64,000 nt of DNA from Umezawaea tangerina (GTDB lineage Bacteria; Actinomycetota; Actinomycetes; Mycobacteriales; Pseudonocardiaceae), in assembly GCF_003002815.1 (NCBI RefSeq), contig NZ_PVTF01000002.1, positions 868,001-932,000 on the forward strand. Direction: 5' to 3'. This document shows, piece after piece, positions 53,891-62,335 of the stretch. The position numbers were made by a program, and so were the translations under genes. The first letter of the stretch is position 1. Each line of letters begins with the position of its first letter. The notes below the pieces were generated by a model. It searched no databases. It saw nothing but the letters and a program-made list of their open reading frames with translations, and was not told where the DNA came from.

Positions 53891-54826
53891 ATGGACGTCA
53901 CGACCGCGCTCGGACTGACCACCGGCGTGGTCACCGTCCACGAGGCGCTCAACACGAACTGGGTGGCGAGGTCCGACCTGGACCTGGTCCGGGTCGTGGA
54001 CCCACCGGCCGACTCCTGGCACGCGCTGCACGTGGCGGGCTTCCGGGTGCACCCGTCGTGGATCACCTGGACCGCCACCGTCGGCCCCTCGGAGGAGGCG
54101 TTCCTGGAACGGCTCTCCGGCAAGGAGCGCCGCAGCGTCCGCGCCGGGCAGCGGTTCGTCGCGGAGCACGGCATCGCGACCAAGGTCGTGACGCCGCTGG
54201 ACGCCCAGTCGTTCGACGCCTTCGGCGTGCTGTACGAGGAGCAGATCGGCGCCATGCCGCACGGCGTCCCCTACGCAACCATGGAGCGCGACGAGATCCT
54301 GGCCCAGGGCGAGGACTACTTCGCCGTGATGGCCTACGACGCGGACGACCTCGTCGGCGCGTGCGTGTGCCGGATCCGCCGGGACACCTCGACGGTGCTG
54401 ATCCGCTTCGCCACGACCGCGCCGGGCAGCAGGCAGCAGCGGCTGGTGCGGGCCATGTACATGCGGGCGTTCCAGACCGCTCGGGAGATGGGGCACACCG
54501 ACATCTCGCTGGGCACCGATCCCGCGCTGTACGGCCACATGACCAGGCCCGGCCTGTTCTCGTTCAAGGCCGGCCTGTGCTTCACCCCGGTCCCGGCGCG
54601 GCTGTTCGGCACCACGATGGACGACCCCGACGAGGCGACCATGGTGCTGCGCCTGGACAAGCTCACCGACCCGTCGCTGCTGGTGACCTACCAGCCCGCG
54701 GGCACCGCGCCGATCACGCGCCACACCCCGCTGCGGCTGACCGTCCTGACCGGTGACCTCGACACCGACGTCTCCCCCTACGGCGCCCCGTTCCTGGCGG
54801 GCACGGACCTGCTGCTGGTTCCCTGA
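53891..54826 (+). CDS. Second FemAB/GNAT_6-like transferase
   Basis: The 311-residue protein starts at ATG 53891 with GGAGG nine bases upstream. It has the same second-domain features as the first GNAT: a basic helix GKERRSVRAGQRF (about 75-90), YFAVMAYDADDLVGACVCRI, and the RLVRAMYMRAFQTAREMGHTDISLG helix-strand with LFSFKAGLCF. Sequence similarity between the two is low, so they are unlikely to be recent duplicates. Two such transferases with one hydroxylase and a transporter suggest assembly of a small amide-containing compound. The 73-base gap to the hydroxylase gene fits an operon. Confidence 0.74.
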   Translation: MDVTTALGLTTGVVTVHEALNTNWVARSDLDLVRVVDPPADSWHALHVAGFRVHPSWITWTATVGPSEEAFLERLSGKERRSVRAGQRFVAEHGIATKVVTPLDAQSFDAFGVLYEEQIGAMPHGVPYATMERDEILAQGEDYFAVMAYDADDLVGACVCRIRRDTSTVLIRFATTAPGSRQQRLVRAMYMRAFQTAREMGHTDISLGTDPALYGHMTRPGLFSFKAGLCFTPVPARLFGTTMDDPDEATMVLRLDKLTDPSLLVTYQPAGTAPITRHTPLRLTVLTGDLDTDVSPYGAPFLAGTDLLLVP

Positions 54827-54828
54827 CG

Positions 54829-54875
54829 GCGCAAGGGCTTCCCGGAACCGGTCTGGTTCCGGGATACCCTTGCGC
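54829..54875. terminator. Bidirectional terminator hairpin
   Basis: GCGCAAGGG (54829-54837) pairs with CCCTTGCGC (54867-54875), and TCCCGGAACC pairs with GGTTCCGGGA inside it around a short GGTCT-like loop. It lies between convergent genes and marks the right edge of the putative biosynthetic territory. Confidence 0.85.
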
Positions 54876-54876
54876 G

Positions 54877-55671
54877 TCACCTCCTCCGCAACGACCTCAC
54901 GGCGTCGGCGATCCACCGCGACTCGACCGCGACCGACGTGAACGAGGCGTACCGCTTGCCGGGGTCGTCGGAGAACAACGACACGACCCCGACCTGCCGG
55001 ACACCGTCCCGGCCGTCGACGACGAGCAGCGGACCACCCGAGTCGCCGAAGTTCACCGCGGCCCGGTTCGCCTTGGCGCAGATGGAGGTGGCGCCGTAGG
55101 ACGGCGGGTTCCACATCACGTCCGCGCCGCACGCCGAGTCCCGGTCGACGGACATGGCCGCGCCGCGCAACGACTTCGGGAGCGACCCGTAACCGGGAGG
55201 GGCGTCGGTGTAACCCCAGCCGACCGTGACCACGCGGTCCCTGGCGGACGGCTCGTCGCGGGCCAACCGGACGGTCGGCGCGGACTGGCGTTCGGCGAGC
55301 CGGACCACGGCGACGTCGGCCCGGTTGTCCACGGACAGGTCGTAGTCGGCGGGGATCCGCTGGGCGACAACGGGAACCTTGCGGGCACGGGGCCAGTCCG
55401 CGACGTCCTTGCCGACGACGGCGACCACACCGGAGTCACCCGCCTCGGCTACGCAGTGCGCCGCGGTGAGCACGATGTCCGGGGCCAGGAGGGTGCCGCC
55501 GCAGAAGTGGTCGTCGGGGGCGTCGGCGAAGCGGAGGGAGACCATGAAGCGGTGCAAGGGGAACGGTGCCTCGTAGCCGTCGTGGATGGCGGAAGCGGGG
55601 GGTGATCCGGTCGCCGTCAGAAGGACCACCCCGGCCAAGGTCGGCAGCAGGCGGCGGGCCAGGGAGCGCAT
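54877..55671 (-). CDS. Secreted trypsin-like serine protease
   Basis: The 264-residue protein starts at ATG 55671 with GGAGG upstream. A Sec signal peptide ends near PPASA (residue 28). The chymotrypsin-fold triad is His72 (TAAHC), Asp119 (NRADVAVV) and Ser211 (GDSGGP), and conserved cysteines can form the usual disulfides. The short pro-region (IHDGYEAPFPLHRF) replaces a classic IVGG activation site, so maturation may differ. It is likely a general extracellular protease unrelated to the cluster. Confidence 0.9.
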   Translation of the reverse strand: MRSLARRLLPTLAGVVLLTATGSPPASAIHDGYEAPFPLHRFMVSLRFADAPDDHFCGGTLLAPDIVLTAAHCVAEAGDSGVVAVVGKDVADWPRARKVPVVAQRIPADYDLSVDNRADVAVVRLAERQSAPTVRLARDEPSARDRVVTVGWGYTDAPPGYGSLPKSLRGAAMSVDRDSACGADVMWNPPSYGATSICAKANRAAVNFGDSGGPLLVVDGRDGVRQVGVVSLFSDDPGKRYASFTSVAVESRWIADAVRSLRRR

Positions 55672-55884
55672 CGGGACCTCCAGGTGGGGGACAACAGCGG
55701 GGACGCCGTGTGGTGGTGGGGCTTGGCGCACGGGTCCGCTGTCCACGGTGGAGGGTGAGGCTCTTGGGTGGGTCTCAGGTGGGGGTTGTGGGGGGTGTGT
55801 TGTCTCGCGGGGTGTTCTTGCCGTCGTGTGTCTCGGCCGGTGTGGGTGCAGCGGACTCCGGGGGTGTCGCTGCAGCGGACCCAG

Positions 55885-56005
55885 GTGCGGTCGGCTTGAC
55901 TTGGGGCCCCTTTTTTGGGCTTCGTCGGGCGAAAAAGGGCAGGTGGTAGAGCCTGCCCGCCGCCGCAAGTCTAAGCCCAAAAACCCCAAGTCAAGCCGAC
56001 CGCAC
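55885..56005. repeat. Long interrupted palindrome
   Basis: A 22-base arm at 55885-55906 is exactly the reverse complement of 55984-56005. The pairing continues inward, imperfectly, through the T-rich run (55911-55916) and the A-rich run (55980-55983) with GGGCTT/AAGCCC. Inside is a second small hairpin (GGGCAGG 55938-55944 / CCTGCCC 55952-55958). It may be a multi-part terminator between the protease and regulator genes, or a small mobile-element remnant. No coding is supported. The stretch 55680-55884 is G-rich without a recognised element, apart from a doubled TGCAGCGGAC (about 55846 and 55871). Confidence 0.75.
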
Positions 56006-56015
56006 TAGCGGACGA

Positions 56016-56190
56016 GCACCGCTCGCTTCCAGCTGGGGTTGGGGGTTTGTTTGCCGCTGCCGGCCGGGTTGATCGCAGCTCGCTTCCAGCTGGGGTTGGG
56101 CAGGTTGTGTGTTGGTTCCAGCGTTGTTGGGCAGCTTGTTTGCCGCTGCTGGCCGGCTTGGCCGCTTGCCTTTTGTTCCGGCGTCGTTGG
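56016..56190. repeat. Degenerate tandem repeats, about 60-bp unit
   Basis: The block GCTTCCAGCTGGGGTTGGG occurs twice (about 56026 and 56084), with two more diverged copies beginning TTCCAGCGTTGTTGGG and TTCCGGCGTCGTTGGG. A second block, GTTTGCCGCTGC(C/T)GGCCGG, also recurs. The array ends at the stop of the NB-ARC regulator gene. The spacing is irregular and the copies diverge, so it is not a CRISPR array. A slipped-strand or REP-like origin is possible. Confidence 0.7.
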
Positions 56191-56191
56191 G

Positions 56192-58558
56192 TCAGGCGAT
56201 GTCGGGGCTGGTTTGGGGTAGGCCGAGGGTTTGGCGGAGGTCGTGTCTGGTTTGGTGCATGGCTGGGGTGTCGTCGCCGGTGGCGGCAGCCAGGGCTTTG
56301 AGGCGGTAGTGCCTGGCGTTGGTGGGGTCGGGGAAGGTGTCGGGGTGGGTGTCGTGGAGGTCGGCGAGGGTGAGGAGGATCTTGACCTCGGTGGAGGGGT
56401 GGTCGAGGTCGGCGAGGGCGTTGAGGAGGCAGGTGTGGGCGGTGGTGGGGTTGCCCTGGTGGATGAGGGCGCGGCCGCGGAGGTACCTGACGTAGGCGAG
56501 GGTGGTGGTCGCCCTGGCGTCTTGGAGGAGTTGTTCGGCTTCGTCCAAGGCGGTCAGGGCCTCGTCGAGCTCGCCAAGGGGGAGCAGGCTTTCGGCTAGG
56601 CGGGAGAGCTTGAGGCCGAGGTTCTGGTCGTCGGTGCCGCGGGGTGTGCGGGAGCGGTGGTGGGTGATCTCGGCGCGCTGGGCGGCGGCCGCCTCCTCGT
56701 AGCGCTCGCCGCGCAGCAGCAGGACGCCGCGGTAGGACAGCGCGAGGTGTTCGCCGGTCTCGTGGGACGCGCGGTGGAAGAGCTCGATGGCGGTGTCGAC
56801 CCGGCGCAGGGCCTCGGGGAGGTTGTCGGCCAGGCGTTCGATCGCGGCGCGGTAGTACTGCGCCCAGCCCTGTTCGACGAGGTCGCCCGCGGCGACGGCG
56901 GCCGTGGTGGCGCGGTGGTGGAAGGCGAGGCCCTGGCGGGTGCGGCCCAGCTTGGTGATGGCCGTCCAGCACAGGAAGTTCAACATGACGGCCTGGTCGC
57001 GGACGCTGCCGAGGGCGGTCGCGGCGCGCTCGCCGGCGGTGAAGACCTCCGACCAGAGCTCGCCGCTGCCGCGGGTGTCGGAGTACCAGTGCATGGCGGT
57101 GGCCAGGTCGAGGACGTGGCGGTGGTGGCCCGCGCGGGACGCGGTGCGGAGGGCGCCGCGCCAGTTGGCGGTCTCGTCGGCCAGCCAGGCCGCCGCGGCC
57201 GGGAGGTCCTGGAAGCGCGCGGGAACGGCGTCGGCTGGTGGGGTGGGGTGGAAGCGCAGGGCGGCGGAGACGGCGGTGGTGAGCAGCCAACGGCCGGTGG
57301 CGAGCCTGCGGCGGTCGGCCTCGTCGGAGCCCTCGTCGTGTTCGAGGCGTTCCATCGCGAACACCCGGATCAGGTCGTGGAAGGCGTAGCGGTCGGGTGA
57401 CCGGCCCGCCCCGAGGAGGCTGGCGTCGACGAGGACCTCCAGCAGCCGCTCGGCGGTCTCCGGCGGCTGGTCGGCGACGACGCCCGCGAGCTCGACGCCG
57501 GTGTCCGGGCCGGGCACCGCGGAGAGCCCGCGGAACATCGCCGCGGCGTCGGCGTCGAGCTGGCGGTAGGACATCTCGAACGCCGCGCGCACCTGCACGT
57601 CGCCGACCTCGAGGGCGGAGAGCCGGTGCCGCTCGTCGGCGAGCTCGGTCGCGAGCCTGGCGACCGGCCACGAGGGCCTGCTGGCCAGCCGGTTGCCCGC
57701 GATCCGCACGGCCAGCGGGACACCGCCGCACAGGTCGGCCACCCGCCGCGCGGCACCGGGGTCGGTGGCGACGCGGTCCGCGCCGACGATGGCGCGGAGC
57801 AGGTCGACGGCCTGGTCGAGGCGCAGCAGCCCGAGCTCGACCCGCAGGTCCGCGTCCAGCCCCGCCAGGGTGCTGCGGCTGCTGACCAGGACCGTCGAAC
57901 CGGGGCTGTGCGCGAGCAGCGGGCGGACCTGGGACTCGGTAGCCGGGTTGTCCAGCAGCAGCAGGACCTTCCGCTCGCTGAGCACCGAGCGGTACCGGGC
58001 CAGCCGGTGCTCGGCGTCGGCCGGGATGGCCTCCGGCGGCACCCCGAGCGCGAGCATCAGCCGGTGCGCCGCGTCGGCGGGCGACAGCGGCACGTCGTCC
58101 ACGCCGTGCATCCCGACGTAGAACGAGCCGTCGGGGAACCGCTCGGCCAGGTGGTGGGCCGCGTGCACGACCAGGGTGGTCTTCCCGATCCCCGGCGCCC
58201 CGTGCACGACGACGACCCGCGTCGAGTCGGCGGGCTCCGCGGCCGTGAGCAGCACCAGCTCCGGTTCACGGCCGGTGAGGTCGGCGATGGTCTGCGGGAC
58301 CGCGCACGGCGCGTCCTCCCCGGCCCGCTCCCGGCCGGGGCGTGCCGACCGGGCGAGGCTCGCCGCCTCGTCGGCGGACAGGCCGAGACCGGCGGACAGC
58401 AGCTCGACGGTCCGCCGCTGCGGCGACCGGGCGCGGCCGCGTTCGGCGTCCCGGATGGAGCGGACGCTGACGCCGGTGCGGGTGGCGAGCTCGTCCTGGG
58501 TGAGGGCGGTGCGGAGCCGGAAGAACCTCAGCAGGTCACCGAACGACGGATCGACCAT
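56192..58558 (-). CDS. XRE-NB-ARC-TPR regulator
   Basis: The 788-residue protein has an N-terminal XRE helix-turn-helix (about 5-65, LTQDELATRTGVSVRSIRDAERGR). This is followed by an NB-ARC ATPase with Walker A VHGAPGIGKTT and Walker B KVLLLLDN and the CGGVPLAVRIAGNRLA segment, then winged-helix and TPR-like repeats (about 480-770). It lacks the BTAD domain of SARPs. Such STAND regulators switch on transcription after nucleotide and ligand binding. It is divergent, by 141 bases, from a shorter related gene. Targets unknown. Confidence 0.88.
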   Translation of the reverse strand: MVDPSFGDLLRFFRLRTALTQDELATRTGVSVRSIRDAERGRARSPQRRTVELLSAGLGLSADEAASLARSARPGRERAGEDAPCAVPQTIADLTGREPELVLLTAAEPADSTRVVVVHGAPGIGKTTLVVHAAHHLAERFPDGSFYVGMHGVDDVPLSPADAAHRLMLALGVPPEAIPADAEHRLARYRSVLSERKVLLLLDNPATESQVRPLLAHSPGSTVLVSSRSTLAGLDADLRVELGLLRLDQAVDLLRAIVGADRVATDPGAARRVADLCGGVPLAVRIAGNRLASRPSWPVARLATELADERHRLSALEVGDVQVRAAFEMSYRQLDADAAAMFRGLSAVPGPDTGVELAGVVADQPPETAERLLEVLVDASLLGAGRSPDRYAFHDLIRVFAMERLEHDEGSDEADRRRLATGRWLLTTAVSAALRFHPTPPADAVPARFQDLPAAAAWLADETANWRGALRTASRAGHHRHVLDLATAMHWYSDTRGSGELWSEVFTAGERAATALGSVRDQAVMLNFLCWTAITKLGRTRQGLAFHHRATTAAVAAGDLVEQGWAQYYRAAIERLADNLPEALRRVDTAIELFHRASHETGEHLALSYRGVLLLRGERYEEAAAAQRAEITHHRSRTPRGTDDQNLGLKLSRLAESLLPLGELDEALTALDEAEQLLQDARATTTLAYVRYLRGRALIHQGNPTTAHTCLLNALADLDHPSTEVKILLTLADLHDTHPDTFPDPTNARHYRLKALAAATGDDTPAMHQTRHDLRQTLGLPQTSPDIA

Positions 58559-58699
58559 GCCTGCCGATCGCCTCCCCTCGGGCGTCGACGTGTGGACGGC
58601 GGGATTCTGCCACGGCGCCGGACGCCGTGATCATCGGCTGTACCCGGCGCGGCGGTTCACCGGCCGCAGCTCCGAACGGGCAGGCGATACCCTGTCCTG

Positions 58700-60019
58700 A
58701 TGACCGTGTCCCACGGCGGAACCGCCCGGAACCCGCCCGGTCGCCCACCCGCGCGGCCCGTGGCGGACGGGACGGAACCCGACCCGGCCAGGCTCGCGGC
58801 ACTGGCGTCGGCCTACCGCAAGCGGACCGGGCTGACGCAGGAGGAGCTGAGCGACCTCTCCTCGGTCAGCGTCCGGGCGATCAGCGACCTGGAGGGCGCC
58901 CGCGCGAGGTGGCCGCAGCAGCGGACGCTGGACCGGTTGGTCGCCGCGCTGGGCCTGAGCCCGGAGGAGCGCGACGAGTTCCTGCGCGTGGCCCGCAAGG
59001 ACAAGGTGGCCAAGCCCCCGGTCGACCCGAGGGCGGTCGTGTCCGCGCCGTGGTCGCGACTTCCCGCGGGCACCGGCCACTTCACCGGCCGCGACGCCGA
59101 GCTGTCCGTGCTGGCGGGTCTGGCCCGGTCCGCGGCGGGCGGGTCCGGTCACGTCGTCCTGCTGCACGGCGCGCCGGGAACGGGCAAGTCCGCCACCGCG
59201 ATCCGCCTCGGCCACCTCGTGGCCGAGCACTTCCCCGACGGCCAGGTCCTCCTCGACCTGGCGGGCACCACCGACACCCCGACCGCGCCGGAGACCCTGC
59301 TCGGCAGGCTCCTGTCCGGGCTCGGCGTGCCCGAGTCGGGCCTGCCGGGGTCGCTCGCCGAGCGCGTCGACCTGCACCGCTCGCTGGCGCAGGGCAAGCG
59401 GCTGCTGCTGGTCCTCGACGACGCCGTCGACACCGGGCAGGTCCGCCGGGTGCTCACCGCCCGACCGGGCTGCCTGACCGTGATCACCAGCCGCCGCGAC
59501 CTGGCGGACCTCGACCAGGTCACCCGGATCCGCCTCGGCGGCCTCTCCCCCGCGACCGCTCGCCGCCTGTTCGAGTCCGTGCTCGGCCGGGCACGGGCGG
59601 TGGGCGAGGAGCAGGCGGTGGAGAAGGTCGTCGAGCAGTGCGGTGGCCTGCCGCTGGCGCTGCGGATCGCGGCGAACCGGCTGACCACCCGGCCGCACTG
59701 GCCCGTCGCGCACCTGGCGGAGCAGATGCGCGCCCCGCGCACCGCGCTGGCCACGCTGACCGCGGGCGACCTCAGCGTGCGCGGCGCGTTCGAGACCGCC
59801 TACCGGCGCCTGCCGGACAGCGCCGCGCTGGTGTTCCGCCACCTCGGCCGCGGTCCCGCGGAAACCGACGCCACCAGGGTCGCCGCGCTCACCGGCACCG
59901 ACCCGTCGCAGGTCCGGCCCGCGCTCGACCGGCTGCACGCCGAGGGCCTGCTGGAGCGGTTCCCCAACGGCCACTACCGGATGCACCGCCTGCTGCACAC
60001 CTACGCCGGGCTGCTGTAG
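58700..60019 (+). CDS. Short XRE-NB-ARC protein without TPR domain
   Basis: The 439-residue protein has an XRE domain (about 33-95, LTQEELSDLSSVSVRAISDLEG), then NB-ARC with LHGAPGTGKSAT (Walker A), LLLVLDDAVD (Walker B) and CGGLPLALRIAANRL. It stops just after the winged-helix part (HRLLHTYAGLL), where its neighbour continues into TPR repeats. It is either naturally short or truncated. Divergent pairing with the longer homologue suggests duplication and possibly cross-regulation. A few bases separate its stop from the convergent SDR gene. Confidence 0.84.
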   Translation: MTVSHGGTARNPPGRPPARPVADGTEPDPARLAALASAYRKRTGLTQEELSDLSSVSVRAISDLEGARARWPQQRTLDRLVAALGLSPEERDEFLRVARKDKVAKPPVDPRAVVSAPWSRLPAGTGHFTGRDAELSVLAGLARSAAGGSGHVVLLHGAPGTGKSATAIRLGHLVAEHFPDGQVLLDLAGTTDTPTAPETLLGRLLSGLGVPESGLPGSLAERVDLHRSLAQGKRLLLVLDDAVDTGQVRRVLTARPGCLTVITSRRDLADLDQVTRIRLGGLSPATARRLFESVLGRARAVGEEQAVEKVVEQCGGLPLALRIAANRLTTRPHWPVAHLAEQMRAPRTALATLTAGDLSVRGAFETAYRRLPDSAALVFRHLGRGPAETDATRVAALTGTDPSQVRPALDRLHAEGLLERFPNGHYRMHRLLHTYAGLL

Positions 60020-60022
60020 CGC

Positions 60023-60820
60023 CTACACCGTGGGCAGGGTGCCGCCGTCCAGCACGAACTCGGCGCCGCTGACGGACGCCGCCCGGTCCGACACCAGGAA
60101 GGCGATGAGCTCCGCGGCCTCGGCGGGGGAGGCCGGACGTCCGATCGGGATACCCCCGAGAGAGTCCATCACCTCTTGCAACGCGGCTTCGAGGTCGATC
60201 CCCCGCCCCTCGGAGATCCGCCGCACCAACCCGTCGGCGCCGTCGGTCCGGACGAACCCCGGCGCGACGCTGTTGACCCGCACGCCCTTGGGACCGACCT
60301 CGTTGGCCAGCCCCTTGCTGTACGTGGTGAGCGCGGCCTTCGCGGCGGCGTACCCCAGGGTCGCCTCGAACAGCGGCATCCGCCGTTGGATCGACGACAC
60401 GTGCACCACCGCACCCGCGCCCGCGGTGATCATCGCGGGCAGGAACGCCCGGTCGAGCCGGACCGCGCTGAGCAGGTTCGTCTCCAGCTCCGCGTGCCAC
60501 CGCTCGTCGGACAGCGCGGCGAACCCGCCGGGACCGGCGTGCGAGCCGCCGACGGTGTTCACCAGGACGTCGAGCCCGCCGAACCGCTCGGTCACCCGCT
60601 CGACGACGGTCGCGGCGCCCTCGGCGGTGCTGACGTCGGCGGTGATGAAGAGCCCTGGGTCGGCGTCGGCGGGCGCGGTGCGCGCGGTGGTCATCACCGT
60701 GGCCCCCGCGGCGGCGAGCCGGGCGACGACGGCCGCGCCCATGCCCCTGCTGCCACCGGTGACAAGTGCCCGTCGTCCGGCAAGTGAGTCGCTGATCGTG
60801 GTCCTGCTGCGGTCGTCCAT
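60023..60820 (-). CDS. SDR-family oxidoreductase
   Basis: The 265-residue classical SDR has TGGSRGMGAAV (cofactor), NTVGGS in the NNAG position, the VSSIQRR serine and YAAAKAALT (YxxxK), ending with SGAEFVLDGGT. The length is typical, and it closely resembles the FabG-like group acting on small alcohols or ketones. Convergent with the short NB-ARC gene. No cluster link is evident. Confidence 0.88.
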   Translation of the reverse strand: MDDRSRTTISDSLAGRRALVTGGSRGMGAAVVARLAAAGATVMTTARTAPADADPGLFITADVSTAEGAATVVERVTERFGGLDVLVNTVGGSHAGPGGFAALSDERWHAELETNLLSAVRLDRAFLPAMITAGAGAVVHVSSIQRRMPLFEATLGYAAAKAALTTYSKGLANEVGPKGVRVNSVAPGFVRTDGADGLVRRISEGRGIDLEAALQEVMDSLGGIPIGRPASPAEAAELIAFLVSDRAASVSGAEFVLDGGTLPTV

Positions 60821-60878
60821 GGTTCCCCTCGGTCGTCGGGACGTGGACCCGACGCTCCGCCTTCCGGTAGGGGGAAGG

Positions 60879-61334
60879 TCAAACCGACCGCCGCGGCACC
60901 AGCACCCACCAGCGCAGCGCCGCGAACCTGGCCACCCCGCCGACGACCGTCATCACGGTCATGGCGGCGGTCTCCTGCACGTACGTCGGCTCGACCACGA
61001 ACGACCCCAGCACCACCAGCCCCACCGAGGTCGCCCCGCTCGACCAGGCCCAGCTGACCAGGTTCTGCACGGCCATCCGGTCCGGCACGGCGGTCGCGCC
61101 GGAGAACGTCACCCTGCGGTGCAGCTCGGCGCTCGCGACCGTCGTCGCCGCGATGGCGAGCAGGTTGGCCAGCACCGCCGGGATCACCAACCGGAACAGC
61201 CCGTACGCGGCGAAGGTCGCCAGCGTGGACGCGGTGCCGACCAGCCCGAAGCGGACGGCCTGGCCGACCAGGGCCCGCGACACCCGCGGCGTCCTCGGCG
61301 CGGGGTGGTCGCGCCGGACGAGGTCGATCATCAT
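60879..61334 (-). CDS. GtrA-family membrane protein
   Basis: The 151-residue protein has four hydrophobic helices. QAVRFGLVGTASTLATFAAYGLFR at the first helix and the paired-helix pattern ending ARFAALRWWVLVPR are typical of GtrA-like proteins, which are often linked to polyprenyl-linked sugar movement in the envelope. No glycosyltransferase gene is adjacent. Two start codons in a row (ATGATG) lie at its 5' end. Confidence 0.82.
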   Translation of the reverse strand: MMIDLVRRDHPAPRTPRVSRALVGQAVRFGLVGTASTLATFAAYGLFRLVIPAVLANLLAIAATTVASAELHRRVTFSGATAVPDRMAVQNLVSWAWSSGATSVGLVVLGSFVVEPTYVQETAAMTVMTVVGGVARFAALRWWVLVPRRSV

Positions 61335-61419
61335 GGCCGCTCCGCGAGCTCTCGACGTTGCACAGGTCGAGCTTCCGCGTTCGCGGGCCGGAGATCATCG
61401 TCCCGGCGCAGGCCTTCGG

Positions 61420-62217
61420 CTACCGCGTTCGTGGTACGTCGACGACCGGGGTGTAGATCGTCAGCTTCAACGCCGGGTCCTCGTTGGCCTGGAAGGTGGC
61501 GTAGTCGTAGGCCGTCACGCCCCGGACGGGGTCGTGCAGCGACTTGCGGCCCGCCCCGCCGCCGAGCACGTCGTGCTGGTCCCACCAGGTCTCGAACTCG
61601 GGGCAGCCGCGGCGCAGCCGGTCGGCCAGGTCGACGAACGCCGGGTCGAGCGCCCACAGGTCGTACATCGCCCGGAACTGGGCGACGACGTGCTTGGCCT
61701 GGCCCTCCCACCCCTCGGCGAAGCGCCGTCGCGCGGCCGGGTCCAGCAGGAGGTACACGAGGATGTTGCGGTCCTCCTCGGCGCGGCTCCCGAAGTCCGT
61801 GATCAGCTCGGCGGCCGCGGTGTTCCAGGCCAGCACGTCCCAGCGGCGGCCGGTGAGGTAGGCGGGGCGATCCAGGCTCTCGACCAGGCGCCGGGTGGTC
61901 GGCGGGACGGTCTCGCGCTCGAACCCGCGTCGGGCGACGTTGCGCGCCAACGCCCTGAGGTGCGCCTTCTCCGCCTCGTCCAGGCGCAGCGCGCGGGCGA
62001 GCGCGTCGACCGTGGTGGCCGAGGGGGTCACGGTTCGGCCCTGTTCCAGCCGGACGTACCAGTCCACGCCGATGTCGGCGAGCTCGGCCACCTCCTCGCG
62101 CCGCAGGCCGGGCGTGCGCCGCCTGCGGCCAGGGGGCAGCCCGACCGCCTCCGGGGTCAGCCGTTCGCGCCGGGAGCGCAGGAAGTCGCCCAGCCCGGTG
62201 CGGATCGCCTCCGTCAT
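61420..62217 (-). CDS. XRE regulator with MmyB-like ligand domain
   Basis: The 265-residue protein starts at ATG 62217. The N-terminal helix-turn-helix (RTPGLRREEVAELADIGVDWYVRLEQGR) is the very conserved signature of this actinobacterial group. The remainder (about 100-265, LAWNTAAAEL, FETWWDQHDV, NEDPALKLTIYTP) is the MmyB PAS-like ligand-binding domain. It is divergent from a dehydrogenase gene, a common arrangement in which the regulator controls that neighbour. Confidence 0.9.
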   Translation of the reverse strand: MTEAIRTGLGDFLRSRRERLTPEAVGLPPGRRRRTPGLRREEVAELADIGVDWYVRLEQGRTVTPSATTVDALARALRLDEAEKAHLRALARNVARRGFERETVPPTTRRLVESLDRPAYLTGRRWDVLAWNTAAAELITDFGSRAEEDRNILVYLLLDPAARRRFAEGWEGQAKHVVAQFRAMYDLWALDPAFVDLADRLRRGCPEFETWWDQHDVLGGGAGRKSLHDPVRGVTAYDYATFQANEDPALKLTIYTPVVDVPRTR

Positions 62218-62335
62218 CGCCCTCGCCCTCCGTCGGGTGGCACTGCCCAGTCCTAGGACAGTACTAGGCCTGGATGCGGTCCGGCGATCCGCGCACGATG
62301 GCCGTGCCCGATCACCACGAAGGAACGGACCAACC
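62218..62335. promoter_or_regulatory. Divergent promoter region with palindromic operator candidate
   Basis: GTCCTAGGAC (62250-62259) is a perfect palindrome, and a second CTAGG half-site lies at 62264-62268. Its position between the regulator and dehydrogenase starts fits the regulator binding site. GAAGGA (62319-62324) is the likely ribosome-binding site for the dehydrogenase at 62336. Confidence 0.5.

Noticed and set aside
56016-56190. CRISPR-like array
   Set aside because: Repeat copies are few, unequal in spacing and diverged, and no cas gene is nearby.
56192-60019. SARP activator for the heptamer arrays
   Set aside because: Both proteins have an XRE helix-turn-helix and no BTAD domain, so they do not fit the SARP family.
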